DNA of 10,829 nt from Lachnospiraceae bacterium (GCA_900772675.1 CAAGRM010000146.1:1-10829); one strand, 5' to 3'. Positions 1 through 7,584 are shown, counted from the first letter of the stretch. A program made the numbers and translations. Notes: generated by a model not told the origin, from the letters alone.

Positions 1-1
1 A

Positions 2-70
2 AACGTAGTTATGCGTACACAAGGGACCCTTGCGCGTCAGATGCGAAGCGGAAGGGAGTACACAGCATGA
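2..70 (+). CDS. Possible 3' end of an upstream gene (partial)
   Basis: Reading from base 2, the frame is open for 22 codons and closes with TGA at 68-70. That stop overlaps the comEA start in an ATGA arrangement, the same kind of junction seen at the next lipoprotein/comEC boundary. The tail contains MRTQGTLARQ and ends REYTA. The comEA ribosome binding site would lie inside it. I do not recognise the family from this short tail. The frame that continues into comEA is also open to the window edge, so this call rests mainly on the ATGA overlap and could be chance. Confidence 0.35.
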   Translation, partial: NVVMRTQGTLARQMRSGREYTA

Positions 71-774
71 AATTGAAAAAACAGCAGAACAGAGGCAGAA
101 AACATGCAAAAATACTGGCGGCGATGCTGGTTTTTTTGCTCTGCGGATGCAACCACAGGGATACAGAATACAAACTGACAGATAGCATTAGTGAGAGCAG
201 GACGGAAAACATTTCAGGGGAAACAGAGGAAACGGCTTCGAAGGAAACGAATTCTGTAAAAAGCACGGAAACAGTCGGTTCTGTTTCAGAAAAAAGCACG
301 CCATCGGAAGCTGTGCCGGAAGAGACTGTGCAGGTCTATATCTGCGGTGCGGTTGTATCCCCCGGTGTCTATCTTCTGCCGGCTGGAAGCCGCGTTATAC
401 AGGCGGTAGAAGCATCAGGCGGATTCTTGCCGGATGCAGAAGAAAAGATCCTCAATCTGGCTCGGAAAATTGAGGACGGTGAGCAGATCACGGTCTGGAC
501 GCGCGAGGAGGCGAAAGAGCTTTTGAAGGCCCAGGCACCTATCCAGCATGCGGGCGACAAAACCATGCCGGATTCCGGTTCCGGTAAAGTGAACCTGAAT
601 ACAGCCGGAAAAGATGAGCTGATGACGCTTTCCGGTATCGGTGAGAGCCGCGCGGAAGCAATTATCGCCTACCGCGAAGCACACGGCCCGTTTCGCGCAG
701 TTGAGGAAATTATGAACATTGAGGGCATCAAGGAAAAGATGTTTGAAAAGATAAGGGGTTCTATCGAGGTTTAG
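67..774 (+). CDS. comEA: ComEA-like competence DNA-binding protein, predicted lipoprotein
   Basis: Binds double-stranded DNA at the outer face of the membrane and passes it to the ComEC channel during natural transformation. The 235-residue product has a basic N-terminus, a hydrophobic stretch (residues 16-26) and a lipobox-like end with Cys28 (LLCGC). A Ser/Thr/Glu-rich linker follows (about 33-85), then an SLBB domain (about 88-150, containing VYICGAVVSPGVY) and a C-terminal helix-hairpin-helix domain (about 173-235, with VNLNTAGKDEL and LSGIGESRAEAII). This is the usual ComEA order. The start is supported by GAAGGGAG at 51-58, 8 nt before ATG. Bacillus ComEA is held by a transmembrane helix, so the lipobox is a difference, although Cys at the -2 position is unusual. 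The gene heads an apparent operon with the two-component genes 17 nt downstream. The family is secure; lipidation is inferred. Confidence 0.9.
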   Translation: MKLKKQQNRGRKHAKILAAMLVFLLCGCNHRDTEYKLTDSISESRTENISGETEETASKETNSVKSTETVGSVSEKSTPSEAVPEETVQVYICGAVVSPGVYLLPAGSRVIQAVEASGGFLPDAEEKILNLARKIEDGEQITVWTREEAKELLKAQAPIQHAGDKTMPDSGSGKVNLNTAGKDELMTLSGIGESRAEAIIAYREAHGPFRAVEEIMNIEGIKEKMFEKIRGSIEV

Positions 775-791
775 GATAAGAAGGAGAAAAA

Positions 792-1481
792 ATGGCAAAG
801 AAAGTTCTTGTAGTTGATGATGAAAAACTGATCGTAAAAGGAATCCGCTTCAGCCTGGAGCAGGACGGCATGGCGGTTGACTGTGCGTACGACGGAGAGG
901 AAGCACTTTCCATGGCAAAAGAAAAAGAATACGATATGATTCTTCTGGATCTGATGCTTCCGAAGCTGGACGGACTGTCGGTCTGCCAGCAGATCCGTGA
1001 ATTTTCCAATGTTCCGATTGTCATGCTGACGGCAAAAGGCGAGGACATGGACAAGATTCTGGGACTGGAATACGGTGCGGATGATTATATTACAAAGCCG
1101 TTCAATATTCTGGAAGTAAAAGCGCGTATCAAGGCAATCATGCGCCGTGCAGCCCGTCAGGAGCCAAAAGAAGAGAAAGTAAAGGTCGTACAGGTCAAAG
1201 ACCTGCGGATTGACTGCGAGGGAAGAAGAGTCTTCATCGGAGACCGTGAGATTAATCTGACTGCAAAAGAGTTCGATGTGCTTGAGCTTCTTGTTTTCAA
1301 TCCGAATAAGGTGTACAGCAGAGAAAATCTGCTGAACATTGTCTGGGGCTATGAGTATCCGGGGGATGTGCGCACGGTAGATGTACATATTCGCCGTCTG
1401 CGTGAAAAGATTGAGAAAAATCCAAGTGAGCCGAAGTATGTTCACACAAAGTGGGGAGTTGGTTACTATTTCCAGGCTTAA
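792..1481 (+). CDS. OmpR/PhoB-family response regulator
   Basis: A cytoplasmic transcription factor switched on by phosphorylation from the kinase encoded next to it. It has 229 residues, normal for the family. The receiver domain (1-120) shows the acidic pocket D9/D10, phospho-acceptor D53 (ILLDLMLP), T80 and K102 (ITKPF). The winged-helix DNA-binding domain (about 130-229) ends with VDVHIRRLREKIE and WGVGYYF, typical of the WalR/PhoP/MtrA-like subgroup. AAGGAG at 781-786, 5 nt before ATG, fixes the start. It lies 17 nt after comEA, and its 3' end overlaps the kinase gene, so all three are probably co-transcribed. Target genes cannot be read from the window. Which named regulator it matches (WalR, PhoP or MtrA) cannot be settled by eye, so no symbol is given. 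Confidence 0.95.
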   Translation: MAKKVLVVDDEKLIVKGIRFSLEQDGMAVDCAYDGEEALSMAKEKEYDMILLDLMLPKLDGLSVCQQIREFSNVPIVMLTAKGEDMDKILGLEYGADDYITKPFNILEVKARIKAIMRRAARQEPKEEKVKVVQVKDLRIDCEGRRVFIGDREINLTAKEFDVLELLVFNPNKVYSRENLLNIVWGYEYPGDVRTVDVHIRRLREKIEKNPSEPKYVHTKWGVGYYFQA

Positions 1482-2904
1482 AAACAAAGAAAAATGGAAG
1501 TTTTTGCGGAGTCTGCGCTTCCGCATTACGGTTATTCTTGTTATCATCGGCATTGTGCCGTGTGTGATTCTTGAAAAGAGCATCGTAAACAGCTATGAGG
1601 ATCGTGCGGTATCCATGCGCAGTATCACGGTAAAAAATCAGTGCGACATCATCTGTAACCAGCTCGTTCAGCAGAATTACATGGAAGACCCCGGATCCGA
1701 CGTCATCAACGGGCAGCTCAGCATGCTGACCAATATCTATGGTGGCAGAATCCTGATCATTGACCAGGATTTCCGCGTGATCAAGGATACATACGATATG
1801 GATCGCGGAAAGACGATCATCTCGCAGGAAGTAATCCGAAGCTTTCAGGGCAAAGAGACGAGCCAGTATGACCAGAGAAATAACTATCTGGAGATGACGG
1901 TCCGGATTCAGAATAATGAGACAAAAAAGACGCTCGGCGTTATGCTGGTCAGTATTTCGACAGATGAGATCCGCGCGAATATGAAAATTCTGGAAAACAA
2001 GGGAATGACGATCCTTGCGATTATTGCGCTTCTCGTTCTGGTGCTCGGATACCTGCTTGCGGGCGTTTTGATGAAGCCGTTCCAGAAAGTTACCCGATCG
2101 ATCGAGGATATCGCTGACGGCTATCTCGACGAGAGCATTTCCGTTCCGGATTACCTTGAGACGGAACTGATCACCGATGCGTTCAACAAGATGCTGACAC
2201 GCGTTCGCACACTCGATGAATCCCGTCAGGAATTTGTGTCGAATGTGTCGCATGAGTTAAAAACGCCGCTGGCATCTATGAAGGTTCTGGCGGATTCGCT
2301 GAACGGGCAGGAGGGTGTTCCGATTGAACTGTATCAGGAGTTCATGCAGGATATCACAGAGGAAATTGACCGCGAAAATCAGATTATTACAGATCTTCTG
2401 TCACTGGTTAAGATGGACAAGAAAGTGGCGGATCTTAATATTACGCAGGTAAATATCAATGAGCTTCTGGAGTTGATTATGAAGCGGCTGCGTCCGATTG
2501 CCGCGCAGAAAAACGTGGAGCTGATTCTTGACAGCTTCCGTCCGGTTCATGCGGAGGTGGATGCGACAAAGCTTTCGCTGGCATTTTCCAACCTGGTGGA
2601 AAACGGCATCAAGTACAACAACGAGAACGGCTGGGTGCGCGTATCGCTCAATGCGGATCATAAGTATTTTTATGTGACAGTGGCAGATTCCGGCATTGGT
2701 ATCCCGGAGGAGTCGATTGCGCATATCTTCGAGCGATTCTACCGCGTGGACAAGTCCCACTCGAGGGAAATCGGCGGAACCGGCCTTGGACTTGCAATTG
2801 CGCGGAGCGCGATTGTCATGCACCGTGGAGCGATCCGTGTATACAGCAAAGAAAATGAGGGAACGACATTTTCCGTGCGGATTCCTCTGAATTATGTGAT
2901 GTAG
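1438..2904 (+). CDS. Membrane sensor histidine kinase (HAMP-HisKA-HATPase_c)
   Basis: Senses a signal outside the cell and phosphorylates the adjacent response regulator. From the chosen ATG it has 488 residues: TM1 (about 29-46), an extracytoplasmic sensor of about 140 residues, TM2 (about 190-211), HAMP (about 212-262), HisKA with H-box His272 (SNVSHELKTPLA), N-box Asn389 (NLVENG), G1 box DSGIG (417-421), F box (FERFYRVD) and G2 box GGTGLGLAI (446-454). All catalytic boxes are intact. No PAS domain sits between HAMP and HisKA, unlike Bacillus WalK. The start is uncertain. ATG 1438 has a weak AAGTGAG 7 nt upstream and overlaps the regulator gene by 44 nt. A stronger GGGGAG at 1453-1458 precedes no good in-frame ATG, and an initiation at TTG 1459 or nearby cannot be excluded. 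Confidence 0.93.
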   Translation: MFTQSGELVTISRLKNKEKWKFLRSLRFRITVILVIIGIVPCVILEKSIVNSYEDRAVSMRSITVKNQCDIICNQLVQQNYMEDPGSDVINGQLSMLTNIYGGRILIIDQDFRVIKDTYDMDRGKTIISQEVIRSFQGKETSQYDQRNNYLEMTVRIQNNETKKTLGVMLVSISTDEIRANMKILENKGMTILAIIALLVLVLGYLLAGVLMKPFQKVTRSIEDIADGYLDESISVPDYLETELITDAFNKMLTRVRTLDESRQEFVSNVSHELKTPLASMKVLADSLNGQEGVPIELYQEFMQDITEEIDRENQIITDLLSLVKMDKKVADLNITQVNINELLELIMKRLRPIAAQKNVELILDSFRPVHAEVDATKLSLAFSNLVENGIKYNNENGWVRVSLNADHKYFYVTVADSGIGIPEESIAHIFERFYRVDKSHSREIGGTGLGLAIARSAIVMHRGAIRVYSKENEGTTFSVRIPLNYVM

Positions 2905-2916
2905 GAGGTGGCACAT

Positions 2917-3840
2917 ATGAAACGGATACTTGGCGTACTGCTGGCCGGCGTGCTGCTTCTTAGTGGCTGCGGGCAGTGGCAGAAAAGCAGGAAGGAGTCG
3001 GCGTATCACCTGTATTGCCTGGATAAAACCGGAACAACGCTGTTACCGGAACCGTACGAGCCAAAAGAAGGCACGGATCAGAAACTGATCAAGGAGCTGG
3101 CGGATGCGCTGCAGGAAACACCGGTGGAAAAAGGAAATAAAGCACTTCTTTCGGAAGGCATTTCGCTGAAGACGTATACGCTGGAGGACGGGCTGCTTAC
3201 ACTGAATCTGAGTGCAGAGTATGGGAAACTGGAGCGGAGCAAGGAGGTTCTGGTGCGCGCAGGGCTTGTGCGTACGTTTGTACAGATTCCGGATGTGGAG
3301 CGCGTGACATTTCTGGTCGAAGGGAATCCGTTGAAGGATTCCAGGGGGCGCGCGATCGGAACGATGACAGCTGACAGCTTTCTGGAAAATTCCGGAAAGG
3401 AAATTTATCAGTATCAGTATGCGACACTGACACTGTATTTTGCAAATGAAACGGGTGACCGGCTTGTAGAGGAGACGCGGCGGGTGCCGTACAGCACAAA
3501 CATTCCGCTGGAGCGTGTCGTGGTGGAGCAGCTTATGAAAGGACCGAAAGAAGAGGGCCACTACGCGGTATTTCCTGAAACAATGAACGTTCTTAGTGTC
3601 ACAACGTCTGACCGGATTGCCTATGTGAATTTTGATAAATCATTTAAGGATTCTGCCCTTTTAAATGTGACAGAGCAGATTCCGATTTACGCGGTAGTGG
3701 ATTCCATTACAGCGAATTGTAAGGTGGATAAGGTGCAGTTTTCCATCAACGGCGAGAGCGATGTAACGTTCCGCGAAACGATGAAACTCAATCAGTTCTA
3801 TGAGGAAGACCTGTCTTATCTGGAGGAAAAAGATACATGA
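2917..3840 (+). CDS. Lipoprotein with two GerMN-like domains
   Basis: Predicted to be anchored on the outer face of the membrane, where it probably works with the upstream kinase; its molecular activity is unknown. The 307-residue product starts with a lipoprotein signal and lipobox (LLLSGC, Cys18). Two repeats resembling the GerMN fold follow, about 28-145 (with LTLNLSAEYG) and about 168-285 (with VVVEQLMKGP, RIAYVNFDKSF and VDKVQFSINGE). Bacillus GerM, involved in sporulation, also carries two such domains. The actinobacterial lipoprotein LpqB, encoded after the kinase gene mtrB, has a GerMN domain as well. AGGAGG at 2903-2908, 8 nt before ATG 2917, favours this start over an in-frame GTG at 2908. 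The stop overlaps the comEC start by 4 nt (ATGA), implying translational coupling. The GerMN call is from pattern, not a profile search. Confidence 0.85.
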   Translation: MKRILGVLLAGVLLLSGCGQWQKSRKESAYHLYCLDKTGTTLLPEPYEPKEGTDQKLIKELADALQETPVEKGNKALLSEGISLKTYTLEDGLLTLNLSAEYGKLERSKEVLVRAGLVRTFVQIPDVERVTFLVEGNPLKDSRGRAIGTMTADSFLENSGKEIYQYQYATLTLYFANETGDRLVEETRRVPYSTNIPLERVVVEQLMKGPKEEGHYAVFPETMNVLSVTTSDRIAYVNFDKSFKDSALLNVTEQIPIYAVVDSITANCKVDKVQFSINGESDVTFRETMKLNQFYEEDLSYLEEKDT

Positions 3841-6101
3841 GAAAACGGCCCATGTGCCTGGCGTGTCTTGGATTCATGCTGGTGCTGGTGCTGCTGCGGA
3901 TTGCGGGCGTGCCTCTTGGCACGCCTTTTTCTGACCCGGAATACGAAAAGAAAGCGCAGCAGGGCGGCAAGGTGTGGGTTACGGGAACCATTGAAGCATA
4001 TGAGAAAAAAAGCAGCACGAATGCTTATATCCTGCGTGAAAAGAAAAATAAGGGAAAATTGTATCTGCTGGCAAGGAGGGGGGATCTGCCGGTCGGAGCC
4101 GCTGTACGGGTATACGGAACCGTGAAAGAACCACAGGAACCACGTAATCCCGGAATGTTTGATGAGAAAGCGTATTATGAAGGAAAGGGCTGCAGATTCT
4201 GTGTGTTTTCGGAAAAGGAGGAGATCACAGATGCAGGGCAGCAGAATTTTAACGAAATGCTCCGACTTGCGCGGGAGCGATGCTGCACAGTCTTAACAGA
4301 AATGATACCGGAAAGGGATGCGGGCGTGCTGGCGGCGATGCTGCTTGGCGATCGATCGGCGATAGACGAGGAGATATCTCTGGCATACCGGCAGAGCGGG
4401 CTGCTTCATCTGCTTTCGGTATCGGGCATGCATCTGATGCTGCTCGGGATGGCACTTCGCCGGCTGCTGATGGCAGTGCATCTGCCGAAAACACCCGCAT
4501 CGCTGGCAGCGGCAGCCGGGATGGTGCTGTATGGCATGTTTACCGGATGCGGAACGGCAACCGTACGCGCGGTTGTGATGTTTGCAGTGAGAATGGGAGC
4601 CATTGCAGTGGGCAGAACGTATGACTCACTGAGCGCACTCTCCCTGGCTGCCATTCTGATGCTGGCAGAAAACCCAAACCATCTGGAACAGAGCGGATTC
4701 TGGCTTTCGTTTGGAGCAGTGACGGCAATTTCCGGGATTTATCCGATCCTGGCACAGACGAAAAAAGGAGAACAGAAAAGAGGAGGAAAAAAACGAATTC
4801 CGGAAAAGCTGTCGGAAAAGGCAAAGGATGCGATGCTGTTATATTTTTCCCTGCAGCTGATCATGATTCCACTGCAGGCCTGGTATTTTTATGAGATTCC
4901 GCTCTTTTCCTTTCTGCCGAATCTCTTCGCGGGAGCTGTCATGACAGCTGTGTTGCTGCCGGGTGCGGTGGGAATTCTGGTCGGACTGTGGAATCCGGCA
5001 GTGGGAAAAGTGGTTTTACTGCCGGATCGGATCCTGCTGGCACTTCTGCGGCGAATAGCAGAAGAAGTTGCACGAATACCGGGAAATGTATGGATCTGCG
5101 GGAAGCCAAAACTCTGGCAGATGGTGGGGTATGGAGTCGTTCTGACTGGTTTGCTGGTAATTTTACATCTGCAAAAACAAAAAGAGCAGACAACGGAGAA
5201 AAAGAAAAAAACGCAAAAAATGCAAAGGAAAGAGCGGGCTGCTTTTGCGGTAATGCTGCTTCTGGCCAATGGTCTGCTTTTTTACCGTCCGCGGGAAACC
5301 TTTTCCATCACAGCACTGGATGTTGGCCAGGGTGATGCGCTTGTGGTGGAGAGCAGCCATTTTGTGATGCTGAACGATGGCGGGAGCAGCAGTGTATCTG
5401 CGGTTGGAAAAAACAGGATTCTTCCGTATCTGAAACAGCGAGGCATTGCTGTATTGGATGCTGTGGTTGTCACACATCCGGATGAGGATCACTGCAACGG
5501 AATTCTGGAACTGCTGGAGCTGATCGGGGAAAGGAAAACAACGATTTGGATCCGCCATTTTTTCCTGCCTGCATGGATGAAAGGAAGCGAAAAGGAAAAA
5601 CCTTTTATTTTGGCCGCACAAAAAGTGGGAATTATGGTAGAATATCTAAAAAAGGGAGACGAAATCCGCGCAGAAGAGCTTACGGTATCGGTGCGCCACC
5701 CGGGAAAGGGCGAAACTTATGCGGGGGAGGAAAATGCAGGAAGTATTGTACTGCAGCTATCCTGTGGAAATTGCCGTGCACTTTTGACCGGAGATCTGGA
5801 AGGAAACGGAGAAGCGGCAGTACTGGAAGAAGCCGAAAGGTGCCAGATTTTAAAGGTCGCACATCACGGTTCAAGAAATTCGACAAGTACGGCGTTTCTG
5901 AAACGTGTACAGCCGCAGATCAGCCTGATTTCCTGTGCGTGGCCGGGACGGTATGGCCATCCGCACAGGGAGCTGCTGGAGCGGCTTCGCACCTGCAAAA
6001 GCAAGATCTATGGAACACCGGTGAACGGAGCAGTGACGGTACGGCTGAAGAAAAACAGCCTGGTAGTTCACGGATACCGGTCGGATATGGAATTTCCGTG
6101 A
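3837..6101 (+). CDS. comEC: ComEC/Rec2 DNA uptake channel protein
   Basis: Polytopic membrane protein that carries single-stranded DNA into the cytoplasm during transformation. The 754-residue, full-length product has one N-terminal hydrophobic segment and an OB-like soluble domain (about 25-140). The ComEC membrane domain follows (about 160-440, with the conserved SVSGMH at 194-199), then a Lys-rich loop (about 445-467) and a C-terminal metallo-beta-lactamase domain (about 488-740). Metal-site motifs are intact: HPDEDH (547-552), TGDLE (651-655), HHGSRNS (676-682) and GHPH (707-710), with DVGQGD at 495-500. It starts at the ATGA overlap with the GerMN lipoprotein gene. Its partner comEA lies about 3 kb upstream, with the two-component genes and the lipoprotein gene between them. 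Nothing suggests it is broken. Whether this organism is transformable cannot be told from the window. Confidence 0.96.
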   Translation: MRKRPMCLACLGFMLVLVLLRIAGVPLGTPFSDPEYEKKAQQGGKVWVTGTIEAYEKKSSTNAYILREKKNKGKLYLLARRGDLPVGAAVRVYGTVKEPQEPRNPGMFDEKAYYEGKGCRFCVFSEKEEITDAGQQNFNEMLRLARERCCTVLTEMIPERDAGVLAAMLLGDRSAIDEEISLAYRQSGLLHLLSVSGMHLMLLGMALRRLLMAVHLPKTPASLAAAAGMVLYGMFTGCGTATVRAVVMFAVRMGAIAVGRTYDSLSALSLAAILMLAENPNHLEQSGFWLSFGAVTAISGIYPILAQTKKGEQKRGGKKRIPEKLSEKAKDAMLLYFSLQLIMIPLQAWYFYEIPLFSFLPNLFAGAVMTAVLLPGAVGILVGLWNPAVGKVVLLPDRILLALLRRIAEEVARIPGNVWICGKPKLWQMVGYGVVLTGLLVILHLQKQKEQTTEKKKKTQKMQRKERAAFAVMLLLANGLLFYRPRETFSITALDVGQGDALVVESSHFVMLNDGGSSSVSAVGKNRILPYLKQRGIAVLDAVVVTHPDEDHCNGILELLELIGERKTTIWIRHFFLPAWMKGSEKEKPFILAAQKVGIMVEYLKKGDEIRAEELTVSVRHPGKGETYAGEENAGSIVLQLSCGNCRALLTGDLEGNGEAAVLEEAERCQILKVAHHGSRNSTSTAFLKRVQPQISLISCAWPGRYGHPHRELLERLRTCKSKIYGTPVNGAVTVRLKKNSLVVHGYRSDMEFP

Positions 6102-6123
6102 AAGCGAAAAGAAAGAGGATGGA

Positions 6124-7116
6124 ATGAAAAGCATTTTAGAAGATATCAAGACGCAGAATTTTAAACAGGCCTACCTGCTTTACGGGGAAGAGGTCTATTT
6201 GAAGCATCAATATAAAAATAAGCTGAAGCAAGCACTGCTTCCGGAGGACGACACAATGAATTTTTCGCGTTTCGAGGGAAAAGGGACGGAGATTCCGGCA
6301 GTGATCGATCTTGCGGAAACCATGCCGTTTTTTGCCGACCGCCGTGTCATTTTGCTGGAAAATACCGGTTTCTTCAAAAATAAAGCCGATGCGCTGGCAG
6401 ACTATATGGGATCCCTGCCGGAATATCTGGTACTGATTTTTGTAGAAGAGGAAATTGATAAGCGGAGCCGTATGTACAAGGCGGTACAGAAACAGGGAAG
6501 AGCCGTGGAATTTGCGCGTCAGGATGAAAAGACACTGATGACATGGGTACTCGGCATGATGAAAAAAGAGGGAAAGAAAATCACGCGCCAGGATATGGAA
6601 GATTTTCTCGGAAAAACGGGCACAGATATGGGAAATATCTCACAGGAGCTGGAAAAGCTGCTCAGTTATACAATGGAAAGAGATGTGATCACGCGTGCAG
6701 ATATAGAAGCGGTTTGCACAACACAGATTACGAACCGTATTTTTGAGATGATCCGTGCGGTAACAGAGAAAAAGCAGAGAAAGGCCCTTGATCTGTATCA
6801 GGATCTGCTGGCATTAAAAGAGCCGCCGATGCGCATCCTTTTCCTTTTGGCACGCCAGTTCAATCTGCTGCTGCAGGTAAAAGAGCTGCTGGCAGACCAT
6901 TGTGACCAGGCAACAATTGCCAGGCGGACGGGACTGCAGAGCTTTGTTGTGCGGAACTATATTCCAATGTCACGCCAGTATACAGCGGAGGAACTAAAAG
7001 AAGCAGTCAGAGACTGCGTGCAGATGGAGGAGGATGTGAAAACGGGAAAAATATCGGATCTGCTGAGCGTGGAGCTGTTAATTACGAAATACAGCAAAGC
7101 GGAAGAAAGAAGATAA
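6124..7116 (+). CDS. holA: DNA polymerase III delta subunit
   Basis: Part of the clamp loader, which opens the beta sliding clamp and places it on primed DNA; cytoplasmic and essential. The 330-residue product is close to the usual length. It begins with the family pattern around YLLYGEEVYLKH (17-28) and lacks a canonical P-loop, as expected for delta. A collar-type helical C-terminus contains LARQFNLLLQVKELL. It sits right after comEC (22 nt gap), as in Bacillus (comEC-yqeN). AGAGGA at 6114-6119 lies 4 nt before ATG, a rather short spacing. It is the last gene of the comEA-containing run and faces rpsT. Confidence 0.93.
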   Translation: MKSILEDIKTQNFKQAYLLYGEEVYLKHQYKNKLKQALLPEDDTMNFSRFEGKGTEIPAVIDLAETMPFFADRRVILLENTGFFKNKADALADYMGSLPEYLVLIFVEEEIDKRSRMYKAVQKQGRAVEFARQDEKTLMTWVLGMMKKEGKKITRQDMEDFLGKTGTDMGNISQELEKLLSYTMERDVITRADIEAVCTTQITNRIFEMIRAVTEKKQRKALDLYQDLLALKEPPMRILFLLARQFNLLLQVKELLADHCDQATIARRTGLQSFVVRNYIPMSRQYTAEELKEAVRDCVQMEEDVKTGKISDLLSVELLITKYSKAEERR

Positions 7117-7130
7117 GAAGATAGTTACCG

Positions 7131-7172
7131 AACGGAAACGATTCAGAATCTGCCCACGATTCCGTTTCCGTT
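7131..7172 (+). repeat. Inverted repeat just after holA
   Basis: AACGGAAACG (7131-7140) is perfectly complementary to CGTTTCCGTT (7163-7172), with a 22-nt loop. The loop also repeats ACGATTC (7138-7144 and 7157-7163). It begins 14 nt after the holA stop and has no T-run after it, so on its own it is not a standard terminator. It may stabilise the 3' end of the holA transcript, or act together with the next hairpin. Confidence 0.5.
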
Positions 7173-7190
7173 GCCTCTCGATATTGTCAG

Positions 7191-7231
7191 GCCCCTGAAA
7201 GGAACAGTCAGTAACCGTTCCTTTCAGGGGC
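7191..7231 (+). terminator. Probable rho-independent terminator of the comEA-holA run
   Basis: A perfect 15-bp stem: GCCCCTGAAAGGAAC (7191-7205) pairs with GTTCCTTTCAGGGGC (7217-7231) around an 11-nt loop. It is followed only by a short T-rich stretch (TTCTT, 7232-7236), so termination may be incomplete. It lies 74 nt after the holA stop, and there is no T-run on the other strand. The position fits an operon end; the weak tail is the main doubt. Confidence 0.7.
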
Positions 7232-7254
7232 TTCTTGCGATATGTGGACTGTTG

Positions 7255-7306
7255 AAAAAAATAAAAAAAGAACTTAGTCACATGACGGTATGACCAAGCT
7301 CTTTTT
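7255..7306 (-). terminator. Rho-independent terminator of rpsT
   Basis: Read on the minus strand, AAAAAGAGCTTGGTCA (7306-7291) pairs with TGACTAAGTTCTTTTT (7280-7265) over 16 bp around a 10-nt loop, followed by an almost unbroken T-run (complement of 7255-7269). Two of the pairs are G-U in the minus transcript but would be A-C mismatches in a plus transcript. The stem therefore appears to be kept for rpsT. It starts 14 nt past the rpsT stop. Confidence 0.9.
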
Positions 7307-7320
7307 GTTTTTTATTTCTA

Positions 7321-7584
7321 TTATGCGATTGAGTTTACAGCTTTGCTCAGACGGGATACTTTTCTGGCAGCGTTGTTTTTATGATAAACGCCTTTAGAAG
7401 TAGCCTTATCGATGGTAGAAATCGCATTTACTAATGCAGCAGCAGCAGCCTCTTTATCGTTTGCAGCAACAGCAGCATCTACTTTTTTCATAGAAGTCTT
7501 AACTGCAGAACGGATTGCTTTGTTACGCTCTGCCTTTGTCTGATTTACCAGGATTCTTTTCTTTGCGGATTTAATGTTAGCCAA
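7321..7584 (-). CDS. rpsT: 30S ribosomal protein S20
   Basis: Small, basic, alpha-helical protein that binds 16S rRNA and helps assemble the 30S subunit. The 87-residue product has the hallmark N-terminus ANIKSAKKRI, an Ala-rich middle (VAANDKEAAAAAL) and the conserved GVYHKNNAARKVSRL. The start is TTG at 7584-7582. This gives the family-typical length and N-terminus, with GGAGGTG (7597-7591) 6 nt upstream. An upstream in-frame TTG (7599) would add five non-conserved residues and overlap the binding site, so it is unlikely. The gene is transcribed alone, away from gpr, from the promoter at 7678-7706. Its location between holA and gpr matches Bacillus. Confidence 0.97.
   Translation of the reverse strand: MANIKSAKKRILVNQTKAERNKAIRSAVKTSMKKVDAAVAANDKEAAAAALVNAISTIDKATSKGVYHKNNAARKVSRLSKAVNSIA

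Noticed and set aside
20..32. Palindrome CAAGGGACCCTTG before comEA.
   Set aside because: The one-base centre cannot form an RNA hairpin, there is no T-run, and it may lie in the tail of an upstream coding region; too short to assign as an operator.
771..2253. Long open frames on the minus strand opposite the regulator and kinase genes (for example 771-1583 and 1297-2253).
   Set aside because: They lie entirely opposite well-supported genes, show no recognisable domain, and are expected by-products of codon use on the coding strand.
4781..4794. AGGAGG followed by a run of seven A inside comEC, a possible programmed frameshift site.
   Set aside because: A -1 shift would reach a stop after about 30 codons in the middle of the membrane domain, the site is too close to the AGGAGG, and the full-length frame carries all ComEC motifs.
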